A stretch of 61,760 nucleotides of DNA from Prevotella sp. P5-92 (lineage in GTDB: Bacteria > Bacteroidota > Bacteroidia > Bacteroidales > Bacteroidaceae). The position numbers and the translations under genes were made by a program. Under the pieces are notes generated by a model. The model was not told the origin of the DNA. It was given only the letters and a program-made list of their open reading frames with translations, and did not search any database. Location of the stretch: NCBI RefSeq assembly GCF_002251245.1, contig NZ_NPJG01000069.1, positions 1-61,760 on the forward strand, in the 5' to 3' direction. Below are positions 53,066-60,875 of the stretch, one piece after another (position 1 is the first letter of the stretch; each line of letters begins with the position of its first letter).

Positions 53066-53869
53066 ATGAGCGCAGGTAAATGGATTGGCGGCATACTTGG
53101 ATGGATCACCGCCGGACCACTCGGTGCCTTGGCAGGAGTGGCAATAGGAGCGATGTTCGACGTCGGACTCGACTCGGTCAACAACACAAGCAACTCGGGC
53201 ACCCGCAGCGGAAATCCCTTTGGCGACGACTACGGCACCACCCGACAGTATAGCGTTGACGAACAGCGCAACAGCTTTATGTTTTCGCTGCTCGTATTGG
53301 CGTCATACATCATCAAGGCCGACGGACGAGTGATGCACTCGGAGATGGAACTCGTGCGCAGCTTTCTCCGTCAGAACTTCGGCGAAGCGGCAAAGCAACA
53401 GGGAGAACAGATACTGTTACGTCTCTTCGACGAACAGAAACGACAGGGACGCACGCAATTCCGTTCCACTGTGGCTGACTGCTGTCAACAGATTGTCCGC
53501 TTCATGGACTATTCACAGCGACTGCAGCTGGTCAACTTCCTTGTACTCATCTCGCAGGCTGACGGCATCGTCGATCAGACGGAAGTAAACGCCATACGCG
53601 AATGTGGACAATGGCTGAACCTCACCTCTACCGACATCGACTCGCTACTCAACCTCAAAGGCGATACGCTCGAGGAAGCATACAAAGTGCTTGGAGTAAG
53701 CCCCGACGCCACCGACGACGATATACGAAAAGCCTACCGCAAACTCGCCCTCGAACATCACCCTGACCGCGTGGCCACTCTCGGCGACGACGTACGAAAA
53801 GCAGCAGAAAAGAAATTTCAGGAGATCAACGCTGCCAAGGACAAGATCTACAAGGCAAGAGGCATGTAA
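53066..53869 (+). CDS. DjlA-like protein: TerB domain plus C-terminal J domain
   Basis: 267 residues. An N-terminal glycine-rich hydrophobic segment (WIGGILGWITAGPLGALAGV) may anchor it. A TerB-like helical domain follows: FMFSLLVLASYIIKADGRVM, LRQNFGEAAKQQGEQILLRL, LVLISQADGIVDQTEVNAIR. The J domain has DEEAYKVLGV-type LEEAYKVLGVSPDATDDDIR, then KAYRKLALEHHPDRVATLGD with the HPD that stimulates DnaK. A membrane-linked co-chaperone is likely. Confidence 0.88.
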   Translation: MSAGKWIGGILGWITAGPLGALAGVAIGAMFDVGLDSVNNTSNSGTRSGNPFGDDYGTTRQYSVDEQRNSFMFSLLVLASYIIKADGRVMHSEMELVRSFLRQNFGEAAKQQGEQILLRLFDEQKRQGRTQFRSTVADCCQQIVRFMDYSQRLQLVNFLVLISQADGIVDQTEVNAIRECGQWLNLTSTDIDSLLNLKGDTLEEAYKVLGVSPDATDDDIRKAYRKLALEHHPDRVATLGDDVRKAAEKKFQEINAAKDKIYKARGM

Positions 53870-53919
53870 CGAAAATTGCCGACTATATACGTTGTTGGTC
53901 GTTGTTTAAAGATGGGGCA

Positions 53920-54102
53920 ATCACATGACAACTGAATCGGGTAATCACTTGTTAACTGAATCGGGTATTCAGTTGTAAACTGAACAGAGCAATCAGTTGT
54001 AAACTGAACAGGGCAATCAGTTGCATACTGAACAGAGCAATCAGTTGCATACTGAACAGAGCAATCAGTTGCATACTGAATCGGGCATTCAGTTTGCAAC
54101 TG
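53920..54102. repeat. 24-bp tandem repeat array (~7.6 copies) of CAGTtgcatACTG dyads
   Basis: Units start at 53920, 53944, 53968, 53992, 54016, 54040, 54064 and 54088 (partial). Consensus ATCAGTTGCATACTGAACAG plus AGCA. Two adjacent units are identical; outer units drift (ACATGACAACTG, CAGTTTGCAACTG), mostly by paired changes that keep the CAGT/ACTG dyad. The period is close to two helix turns. The minus strand has no stop across it (8-residue peptide repeat), but I see no other sign of coding. It fills the gap between the DnaJ-like gene and the ATPase promoter. Confidence 0.85.
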
Positions 54103-54151
54103 TTTCTTCTGAGCCGAACTCATAGGAATTCATCGTTTTTTGCCACATTTA

Positions 54152-54183
54152 TTTGGTATTGTCTTCGATTTGTATTATCTTTG
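54152..54183 (+). promoter_or_regulatory. Promoter of the AAA/PD-(D/E)XK gene (TTTG-N20-TATCTTTG)
   Basis: TTTG at 54152-54155, 20 bases, TATCTTTG at 54176-54183. It shows that translation starts at 54207, not at an earlier in-frame codon. Confidence 0.78.
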
Positions 54184-54206
54184 CCACCGAAAACAAGGTT
54201 AAGCGT

Positions 54207-55463
54207 ATGAAGTACCCTATAGGAATACAAGATTTCGCACAAATTATCCAGGACGGATATGTGTATGTGGACAAGACGGACTTGGTGTATAAGCTCGCCA
54301 CAGAAGGAAAGATTTACTTTCTGAGTCGCCCGAGGCGATTCGGAAAGAGCCTGCTTATCTCCACACTAAAATACTATTTCCAGGGAAGAAAAGACCTGTT
54401 CAAGGGACTTGCCATCGACAAGCTCGAAAAGCAGTGGGCGGAATATCCTGTGTTCCATATTTCATTCTCCAACGGGAATTTTACTGATGGCAAGATTCTA
54501 CGCCAGATTTTAGAGGACTACATAGCTGAGATTGAGACCGTATATGGCAAAAACCCTAATGCTAACACTATTGGTGGAAGATTTGCGTCTGTCCTTAAGG
54601 CGGCACACAAAAAGACAGGGCGCAGGGCGGTGGTGCTCATTGACGAGTATGACAAACCGCTGCTCGACGTTATTGACCTCGACTTGAAAGTTACCGACAG
54701 TGAGGGCAACCGCATGCGCTTAGAAGACTACAACCGCAATCTTCTGAAAGGATTCTACAGTCTGTTCAAGGATGCCGACGAGGACTTGCAGTTTGTGATG
54801 CTCACCGGAGTCACCAAGTTCTCGCAGGTGAGCGTGTTCAGCGGATTCAACCAGCCGGATGACATCAGTATGAACCGGCGTTACGAATCGTTGTGCGGCA
54901 TTACTAAAGAAGAACTTCTCACCGTCTTCGACTCCTCTATCAGGGAGTTGGCTGACGATTTTGGCATGAGTTATGAGGAAACAGTGGAACGACTGAAAAA
55001 GAAATACGACGGTTATCACTTCGGGCGTAAAATGATTGACATCTTCAATCCCTTTAGTATTCTTAATTGTTTCAACACCCTTGAACTAAGGAACTTCTGG
55101 TTTGCCTCGGGCACGCCTACATATCTTGTGCGCCTGCTCGCCCACAGCAACGAAAACATCAACGAACTCGTGGGCAAATACTATGATGCCTCGCAGTTTA
55201 TCGACAACAAGGCTGACGTGGAGCAACCCCTGCCAATGATTTACCAGAGCGGCTATCTCACAATCAAGGACTGCAATATAGAAGACAACACATATCTTCT
55301 CGACTTCCCGAACGAAGAAGTGAGAAATGGATTTATTGACACTGTCGCTTCCCGATATTTCGCCAATATCACTCAAAATACATCTTGGGTTTTGGACGTT
55401 ACCGATTGTCTTCGCAAGGGCGACACCGCAAAGTTTGAGGAGGGGCAGGTTCATCGGCCCTAA
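54207..55463 (+). pseudogene. AAA-ATPase / PD-(D/E)XK (DUF1703-type) gene, 3' end replaced by REP-like element
   Basis: MKYPIGIQDFAQIIQDGYVY and VDKTDLVYKLATEGKIYFLS open the AAA-ATPase-like domain, with RPRRFGKSLLISTLKYYF as the P-loop substitute. VVLIDEYDKPLLDVIDLD (Walker B), LTGVTKFSQVSVFSGFNQPD and YDGYHFGRKMIDIFNPFSIL follow. After DVTDCLRKGDTAKF the sequence ends EEGQVHRP and a stop encoded by a GGGGCAGGT palindrome. Complete relatives have ~100 further residues with the FEFKL-type nuclease motif. The ATPase part is intact but the nuclease is lost. The family is widespread and multi-copy in Bacteroidales; role unknown. Confidence 0.75.
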
Positions 55464-55490
55464 AGAGTGAACCAATGTACCTGTCCCCAT
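55446..55490. repeat. REP-like palindrome GGGGCAGGTTCA...TACCTGTCCCC
   Basis: Imperfect arms around a loop containing CCCTAAAGAGTGAACCAATG. The same loop, in opposite orientation, is found in the element at 59778-59853, and one arm of the family at 22494. This copy forms the last codons of the truncated ATPase gene. Confidence 0.7.
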
Positions 55491-55513
55491 GACCCAATAT
55501 TGCTGAAGTTTCA

Positions 55514-57055
55514 TCATTCTGCAACCAAGCGCACTGGGCGCACCGAGCACCCGTAGTAGCGATCGCAGGCGCCCACCGCATTGACATCGCCGTCGTTTGA
55601 GCGCAGGCAATATGCGGCCTTGCTAGGTACGGACGCCGACGACGACCAGGCTGTGCCTGCCCAGTAGTAGCCGTGAGTGCCGACATTGCTGAACGAAGTA
55701 TCTTCGACGCGGCCAGCTGCAGGCAAGAAGAGAGTTTTTGTTGCAACTGCATTGCTCACTTGGTAGCCATTGTAACCTCCTTTGGTAGTCCAAGACCAGG
55801 CGTACTTTGATGTGTCATACAATTTATCCCAAATCTCTTTTATTGGTATCTGCCAGTCACCACCGAGAATCTGGCGTGCGGCATCGTCATCTGCTTCAAG
55901 GACATCAAATTTTTTCGTGTATTTGGTATATGATGAACCACCGTATAATGGGGCATTGGCTATTATGTATCCACCTGGTTTGACATCCAAAGGTGTAATT
56001 GACCATGGGTTGGTATCTTGGTTTATTGCAGAATACCATACCGATGTAGCTCCCCAAGCAAAGTAATCACCATAATCATATTCATTTTCGGCAAGACCAT
56101 CTTTTGTTAGGTTGGATGTGGCGAAGATTACTTTGTAATTCTTTTCATCGATAGTTATTGTCAATCCCAAATCTACCTCTTGGTCGGCTCTAACTTTATC
56201 TCCACGGGCTGCATCATACCAATAATCACCAGTGGTAGCAAACGAACCAAAGTCTTTAATCCTACTACGATTAAACGTATTGCTTTTGGTGCTCTTTCGA
56301 GTATATTCCGTATTATCTTCTGCAGTGAAAGTTATTGTGAAACCATTTAGGGTGATTGAAGGCACTACCATATAATATGTACCAGCAGCAAAACTATTTG
56401 AAACTGTAGCAGGTTTCAAAGTAATGGTCTGGGATATGTTTGATGTAAAATTGATTGAAGGTTCGCCACTGTTATAAGTTAGAGTTCCTGTACCAGCAAT
56501 ATTTTCGTTTGCACTCAGCACAATACTCTTGCAAGCAAACTCTGTCGTTACCTTAACAAGACTTACGGCATTCTTGAAATCCAAATTATACTTTTTGTCT
56601 GTTGTCGATACAGCCATCATCAATGCTGCTGCTGGATCGAAGCTATCAGCTGTTGCAGTTTGTTCTGCAGGAAGAGTTATGCCGCTTACAATGCCAACCT
56701 CATTAAGTGTAGCTCCTTCTGTATATGGATAAACAGCAGTGAATTTTGTTGCATCTGACGAAGCGTTACCAGAAAATTTTCCGTCTTTAGCATCGCCTGT
56801 TAATGTAAACCTCTGGTTGTGACCATCACCTACAGCATCAAATACACTAATTTCATCACCTGTCTGCCAATCGACACCATTGCTACCATTAAGAGCCGCA
56901 CGAGTACCAACGTTTGATTCCTGTGTTGCAGTGAAAGTCATTGGAACCAACTTACTTTCAGCTTTGTTTTCTGCCACTTCATCGTCTGACGATGAGCAAC
57001 TTACCATTGCCATCAGCATCGCAATGGACATAAAAGGTAGAATATATTTCTTCAT
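55514..57055 (-). CDS. Fimbrillin-like lipoprotein with C-terminal FISUMP-type domain (copy 1)
   Basis: 513 residues. Lipoprotein signal MKKYILPFMSIAMLMAMVSC with Cys lipidation site. The N-terminal ~270 residues are Mfa/fimbrillin-like: LVPMTFTATQESNVGTRAAL, WQTGDEISVFDAVGDGHNQR, KFTAVYPYTEGATLNEVGIV. The C-terminal ~190 have the FISUMP-like fold: YDYGDYFAWGATSVWYSAIN, ILGGDWQIPIKEIWDKLYDT, YYWAGTAWSSSASVPSKAAY and GCSVRPVRLV at the end. It is a likely surface adhesin or pilus tip component. Paralogue of the gene at 57701; the two share domain order and many motifs. Confidence 0.85.
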   Translation of the reverse strand: MKKYILPFMSIAMLMAMVSCSSSDDEVAENKAESKLVPMTFTATQESNVGTRAALNGSNGVDWQTGDEISVFDAVGDGHNQRFTLTGDAKDGKFSGNASSDATKFTAVYPYTEGATLNEVGIVSGITLPAEQTATADSFDPAAALMMAVSTTDKKYNLDFKNAVSLVKVTTEFACKSIVLSANENIAGTGTLTYNSGEPSINFTSNISQTITLKPATVSNSFAAGTYYMVVPSITLNGFTITFTAEDNTEYTRKSTKSNTFNRSRIKDFGSFATTGDYWYDAARGDKVRADQEVDLGLTITIDEKNYKVIFATSNLTKDGLAENEYDYGDYFAWGATSVWYSAINQDTNPWSITPLDVKPGGYIIANAPLYGGSSYTKYTKKFDVLEADDDAARQILGGDWQIPIKEIWDKLYDTSKYAWSWTTKGGYNGYQVSNAVATKTLFLPAAGRVEDTSFSNVGTHGYYWAGTAWSSSASVPSKAAYCLRSNDGDVNAVGACDRYYGCSVRPVRLVAE

Positions 57056-57074
57056 TGTTCTTTTAATTTAATAA

Positions 57075-57212
57075 TTACCATTGTAGTGTCTCATCATTCT
57101 CAAAATCTTCAATAGTAGCAGCAGGATTACTTCCCGCTAAAATCTGTGTCCTGCCGATTTCATAAACCGTCATAGTAGGAGATTGATAGAATTTCTTTTC
57201 TTTCTTTTCCAT
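57075..57212 (-). CDS. Small leader protein of fimbrillin unit 1 (45 residues)
   Basis: MEKKEKKFYQSPTMTVYEIG then RTQILAGSNPAATIEDFEND and ETLQW. It ends 19 bases before the fimbrillin start. The first 28 residues are identical to the leader protein at 59224-59355, while the acidic tails differ but both end in Trp. Small proteins of the pattern YxSPxM-x-VxEI...LAGS precede surface-protein genes in many Bacteroidales; function unknown. Confidence 0.72.
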   Translation of the reverse strand: MEKKEKKFYQSPTMTVYEIGRTQILAGSNPAATIEDFENDETLQW

Positions 57213-57551
57213 TTTTTTTGTTTCTTGATTCGCTGTTGCCTATAGGTTCTCGGAGTCGGCAGGTTGTTATAATATGGATAAGGTGAACCTATAAATAAAA
57301 AAGCGTAGAACCTGACACTTGCCTGTTCCACTTCTCGAGGTTCTGGTTTACCTGATTTCGAGAAGTCAGAAACAAAGCGCATGAAGACGCTTTCCCATAA
57401 ATAGAGACAAATGCGGAGCCAAACTCTATTGGCTCAGAAGCCCAAGCGAGTTTTGCGACTTGCAAATGTCGGGGCAAAAGTAAGAAATAAAAATGAAACT
57501 GCCAAACTTTTCGGCAACATTTTATTGTTTAACAACTTTTTTGCTTGGTTT
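57213..57551 (-). promoter_or_regulatory. Duplicated ~250-nt leader and promoter of fimbrillin unit 1
   Basis: Minus-strand promoter TTTG (57503-57506)-N20-TACTTTTG (57475-57482). The leader can fold, e.g. CTTCTCGAAATC...CCTCGAGAAG near 57330-57365. The stretch 57130-57551 is repeated at 59273-59694 with about 12 differences in 422 bases by my count. A 70-codon open frame in it changes amino acids at most differences, so RNA structure is a better explanation than coding. Confidence 0.65.
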
Positions 57552-57555
57552 CCCA

Positions 57556-57662
57556 TCCTCCCCTCCCTCTCGCGCCGACGGCGCGTGGAGGGAGGGGGAA
57601 TGGGGTGATTCATATACACAGGGCTCACGCCCTGTGCTGGGCTATGTCACCCCTTCGGGGTT
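57556..57662. repeat. Cluster of GC-rich hairpins between the two fimbrillin units
   Basis: A large stem, CCTCCCTCTCGCGCC-GAC-GGCGCGTGGAGGGAGG (57562-57596), then CACAGGGC-TCAC-GCCCTGTG (57617-57636) and CCCCTTCGGGG (57650-57660). The GC content differs sharply from the surroundings. It probably halts transcription of unit 2 or is a REP-type cluster; no T-run is evident. Confidence 0.55.
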
Positions 57663-57700
57663 TAGGAGGCGGAGGGATATATAAATCCCATCGCCATGAG

Positions 57701-59212
57701 CTATTGCTGGGATTGTGATACCTCAACCAAGCGCACCGGGCGCACCGAACAACCGAAGGAGCGATTGAAGAATCCCTGCGCATCGACTTCATCGCTCATG
57801 ATGCACAGGCAATATGCGCAATTGTCCGAGTCGGCTGTGCCTGACCAGTAGGAGCCCCAAATGCCGACATATTCGAACGAAATCTCCCAGACGTCGCCAG
57901 CTGCAGGCATGAAGAGAGTTTGACTATTATTTGTAAATGTATATCCTTTTCTACCATCATCCCAACCTTTTGAGCTTGAATTATTCACTAACGCCTGCCA
58001 TATCGCTTGGGTTGGTATCTGCCAGTCGCCACCGAGAATCTTGCGAGCAGGGTCGTATTCCATTTTCAATATACCATTTTCAACATATTCTGCATCATTA
58101 TTGTACGATGGACAAGTCGTTTCATAATAGCCATCAGTTTTGTCTGATTTCCATACGGCTGTCCATTCACTACAATTTGTGGAAGTATTGTTAATCTCAG
58201 AATACCACGGCTCAGTAGCTCCCCAAGCAAAATAATCACCGTAATCTGTTTCATTTTCGGCAAGACCTGTGGCTGTTAGGTTGGATTTGGTGAATATTAA
58301 TCTATATTTAGTTCCACCAATATTAAACACTCCCATATCAACCTGTTTGTCCGCTGGCACTTTACCATTCTCTTTTAATGTCAATTTCAAGTTATTGTCA
58401 GTTCTTGAAAACTCACCGAGATTAATTACAATATTTCTATTAAATGTAATACTATTAGAACCTGTGCGAGTGTAAACATTACCGGTGTTGTCAGTGAACG
58501 AAATGCTCCAACCTGCGGAGAGTGTAACGGCAGGAACAGCTATGTAATAAGCCGTGTTCGCAGTAATGTTTCCCGATAGTGTAATGGATGTTGATTGTTC
58601 TGAGGTAAATGCTATCGACGGCATACCATCGCCGTATGAGAGAGTACACTTTCCTGCAAGATATTCAGATACTCCAGCTGCCTGCAACACAATCTTGCTG
58701 CAAGCAAACTTTGGAGTCACCTTCACATAACCTACGGCATTTTTGAATTCCAAAGTTGTGTTGTCGCTCTTTGCCATCATTAATGCAGCATTCTTATCGA
58801 AGCTATTGTCGGTAGCGTTTTGAGTGGCAGGAAGGGTTACGTTTGTAACATTAGTGCCCGAAAGAGATGCAGTTGACTGATATGGATAAACGGCTGTATA
58901 AGAAGTTGATTGTTCTGCCTCACCTGAAAACTTGCCCGATGTACTTCCAGCACCATCAGTTAGCGTAAACTGTTTATTTTCGCTACTATAAAGAAGACTT
59001 ATTTCGTCTCCTGATTCCCAATTGATGACTTTACTATCAGAGGTTGAAATAGCTGCCCTTGTTGATTGTTCGTCACCTTCTTGCGTTGCAGTAAAGGTCA
59101 TTACCTTTGTCGCACTCTCATTTTCAATTGTAGTGTTGTTGTCCTCCGACGAACATGACGCAAAGGACACAATGGCTGCAAAAGCCATCATAGATTGAAT
59201 ATATTTCTTCAT
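57701..59212 (-). CDS. Fimbrillin-like lipoprotein with C-terminal FISUMP-type domain (copy 2)
   Basis: About 503 residues from MKKYIQSMMAFAAIVSFASC, a lipoprotein signal. MTFTATQEGDEQSTRAAIST, INWESGDEISLLYSSENKQF and YTAVYPYQSTASLSGTNVTN give the fimbrillin domain. TDYGDYFAWGATEPWYSEIN, ILGGDWQIPTQAIWQALVNN, YWSGTADSDNCAYCLCIMSD and GCSVRPVRLVEVSQ form the C-terminal domain. Start chosen by analogy with copy 1; other in-frame ATGs lie up to 18 bases upstream and overlap the small leader gene. The two copies differ widely in the central part, as expected for antigenic surface proteins. Confidence 0.85.
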   Translation of the reverse strand: MKKYIQSMMAFAAIVSFASCSSEDNNTTIENESATKVMTFTATQEGDEQSTRAAISTSDSKVINWESGDEISLLYSSENKQFTLTDGAGSTSGKFSGEAEQSTSYTAVYPYQSTASLSGTNVTNVTLPATQNATDNSFDKNAALMMAKSDNTTLEFKNAVGYVKVTPKFACSKIVLQAAGVSEYLAGKCTLSYGDGMPSIAFTSEQSTSITLSGNITANTAYYIAVPAVTLSAGWSISFTDNTGNVYTRTGSNSITFNRNIVINLGEFSRTDNNLKLTLKENGKVPADKQVDMGVFNIGGTKYRLIFTKSNLTATGLAENETDYGDYFAWGATEPWYSEINNTSTNCSEWTAVWKSDKTDGYYETTCPSYNNDAEYVENGILKMEYDPARKILGGDWQIPTQAIWQALVNNSSSKGWDDGRKGYTFTNNSQTLFMPAAGDVWEISFEYVGIWGSYWSGTADSDNCAYCLCIMSDEVDAQGFFNRSFGCSVRPVRLVEVSQSQQ

Positions 59213-59223
59213 TTTCATCATTT

Positions 59224-59355
59224 TTACCATGTATAATTTTCTTCATAAAGTGTTTCTGTTTCTCCTTGTCCACTTCCCGCCAAAATCTGTGTCCTGCCGA
59301 TTTCATAAACCGTCATAGTAGGAGATTGATAGAATTTCTTTTCTTTCTTTTCCAT
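59224..59355 (-). CDS. Small leader protein of fimbrillin unit 2 (43 residues)
   Basis: MEKKEKKFYQSPTMTVYEIG then RTQILAGSGQGETETLYEEN and YTW. Same 28-residue front as its counterpart at 57075, different acidic tail, again ending in Trp. The stop overlaps the region of possible fimbrillin starts, suggesting translational coupling. Confidence 0.72.
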   Translation of the reverse strand: MEKKEKKFYQSPTMTVYEIGRTQILAGSGQGETETLYEENYTW

Positions 59356-59694
59356 TTTTTGTGTTTCTTGATTCGCTGTTGCCTATAGGTTCTCGGAGTC
59401 GGCAGGTTGTTATAATATGGATAAGGTGAACCTATTAATGAAAGAGCGTGGAACCTGACACTTGCCTGTTCCACTTCTCGAGGTTCTGGTTTACCTGATT
59501 TCGAGAAGTCAGAAACAAAGCGCATGAAGACGCTTTCCCATAAATAGAGACAAATGCGGAGCCAAACTCTATTGGCTCAGAAGCCCAAGCGAGTTGGGCG
59601 ACTTGCAAATGTCGGTGCAAAAGTAAGAAATATAAATGAAACTGTCAAACTTTTCGGCAACTTTTTATTGTTTAACAACTTTTTTGCTTGGTTT
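59356..59694 (-). promoter_or_regulatory. Leader and promoter of fimbrillin unit 2 (second copy of the 422-bp repeat)
   Basis: Minus-strand promoter TTTG (59646-59649)-N20-TACTTTTG (59618-59625). Near-identical to the unit 1 leader. Direct repeats of this length 2143 bases apart could recombine and delete or duplicate a whole fimbrillin unit. Confidence 0.65.
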
Positions 59695-59777
59695 GAAGGG
59701 TGCCTGTCCACTGTTCACCTAATAAAATGGGAGGTCAGCCACGGAACTATTAGCCCTGCAAAAGCGGCATATCTGAG

Positions 59778-59853
59778 AGAATCATCGGGGACAGGTTCAC
59801 TTCAGTACATTGGTTCACTCTTTAGGGTCGATGAACCTGTCCCCGATGATTCT
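59778..59853. repeat. REP-like palindrome with perfect 22-bp arms
   Basis: AGAATCATCGGGGACAGGTT plus CA (59778-59799) and its exact reverse complement (59832-59853) enclose a 32-base loop, CTTCAGTACATTGGTTCACT onward, shared with the element at 55446. The ~75 bases before it hold nothing I recognise. Confidence 0.85.
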
Positions 59854-59885
59854 AGCAATCAAGCGAGTTTGTTGCTCTGCTCTCG
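59854..59885. repeat. AGCAA/TTGCT palindrome with CTCTGCTCTCG box
   Basis: AGCAATCAAGCGAGTTTGTTGCT is an imperfect dyad followed by CTCTGCTCTCG, the same tail as at 26129-26136. It abuts the REP-like palindrome. Confidence 0.5.
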
Positions 59886-59943
59886 CCCCGTCGCTCTTTA
59901 ACTTATTTACATACTAACAACAGACGAGAAATTCCGCCAAAGA

Positions 59944-59975
59944 TTTGGCGGTTTCAGATTATCTTTGTACCTTTG
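59944..59975 (+). promoter_or_regulatory. Promoter of the second Rpn-family gene (TTTG-N20-TACCTTTG)
   Basis: TTTG at 59944-59947, 20 bases, TACCTTTG at 59968-59975. It puts the start codon at 60005 and excludes an earlier in-frame codon. Confidence 0.78.
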
Positions 59976-60004
59976 CCGCCGAAGAACATAAAAATATTTA
60001 TGAT

Positions 60005-60868
60005 ATGGCAGCAATAGAAGACAGATACATCAGTTTGCTCACCGACTTCGGTTTCAAACGCATATTCGGCACAGCCCCCAACAAAGACCTGCTGATAAAT
60101 TTCCTTAATTGCCTGTTCGACGGACGTAAGGTTATCAAGGACTTGAAATACAATAACTCTGAGCATGTAGGCGACATATACACCGAGCGAAAGGCCATCT
60201 TTGATGTCTATTGCGAGAGTGTAGAAGGTGAGAAGTTCACTGTCGAGATGCAGAATGCTTCCCAGAAATATCTTAAGGATAGGACTATTTACTATTCCAC
60301 GTTCCCCATACGTGAACAGGCTCCTAAGGGTGAATGGGATTTTAAGCTAAATCCTGTATATACCGTTGCCTTGGTCAACTACGACATGAAGGAGAAAGCC
60401 TTCGACCAACAGGAAATCAGTCATCAAGTCCAGCTCTGCGACACCGCTACAAAACAAGTCTTCTACGACAAGTTGGAGTTCATATATGTAGAGGTGACCA
60501 AGTTCAACAAGACAGAGAACGAGCTTGTCACTCTTTACGACAAGTGGGTTTATGCCTTGAAGAATCTTGCAAAGCTTACCGACCGACCGGCAGCACTTCG
60601 TGATAAAATATTCGACCGTCTGTTCCAGGTGGCTGAGATTGCCAAGTTTACTCCTACAGAACTTCGAGAGTATGAGGACAGCCTCAAGGCCTACCGTGAT
60701 CTGAAGAACAGTTTGGATACAGCCGAGGAAAAGGGAGAAGCGAAAGAAAAGAAATCGACAATCAAGAGGTTGTTGGCTTCTGGCATATCTGTTGACATTA
60801 TTGCAATAGCGACTGGTCTTACTCATGACGAGGTAAAAGTCCTAATTGACGATATTTCAAAAGAATAA
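60005..60868 (+). CDS. Rpn/PD-(D/E)XK nuclease family transposase-like protein
   Basis: 287 residues. RYISLLTDFGFKRIFGTAPN, KDLLINFLNCLFDGRKVIKD and AIFDVYCESVEGEKFTVEMQ, with D...E-x-Q as nuclease residues, then NASQKYLKDRTIYYSTFPIR. These match the PD-(D/E)XK 'transposase' family. The tail LREYEDSLKAYRDLKNSLDT leads into a short linker and a helical end (RLLASGISVDIIAIATGLTH) that differs from the GLSxADIIKATGLSE tail of the other two copies. It probably nicks or cuts DNA and promotes recombination. Confidence 0.85.
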   Translation: MAAIEDRYISLLTDFGFKRIFGTAPNKDLLINFLNCLFDGRKVIKDLKYNNSEHVGDIYTERKAIFDVYCESVEGEKFTVEMQNASQKYLKDRTIYYSTFPIREQAPKGEWDFKLNPVYTVALVNYDMKEKAFDQQEISHQVQLCDTATKQVFYDKLEFIYVEVTKFNKTENELVTLYDKWVYALKNLAKLTDRPAALRDKIFDRLFQVAEIAKFTPTELREYEDSLKAYRDLKNSLDTAEEKGEAKEKKSTIKRLLASGISVDIIAIATGLTHDEVKVLIDDISKE

Positions 60869-60875
60869 TATTATT

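Noticed and set aside
53920..54102. CRISPR array
   Set aside because: Repeats are contiguous 24-bp units with no unique spacers, and no cas genes are present.
53848..54123. 91-codon minus-strand frame with 8-residue repeats (DCSVQYAT)
   Set aside because: Entirely explained by the 24-bp tandem array, whose length is a multiple of three. No promoter or leader for that strand, and it overlaps the end of the DnaJ-like gene.
57170..57382. 70-codon frame in the fimbrillin leader, repeated at 59313-59525
   Set aside because: Differences between the two copies mostly change the amino acid, the reverse of coding constraint, and the frame overlaps the better supported small ORF.
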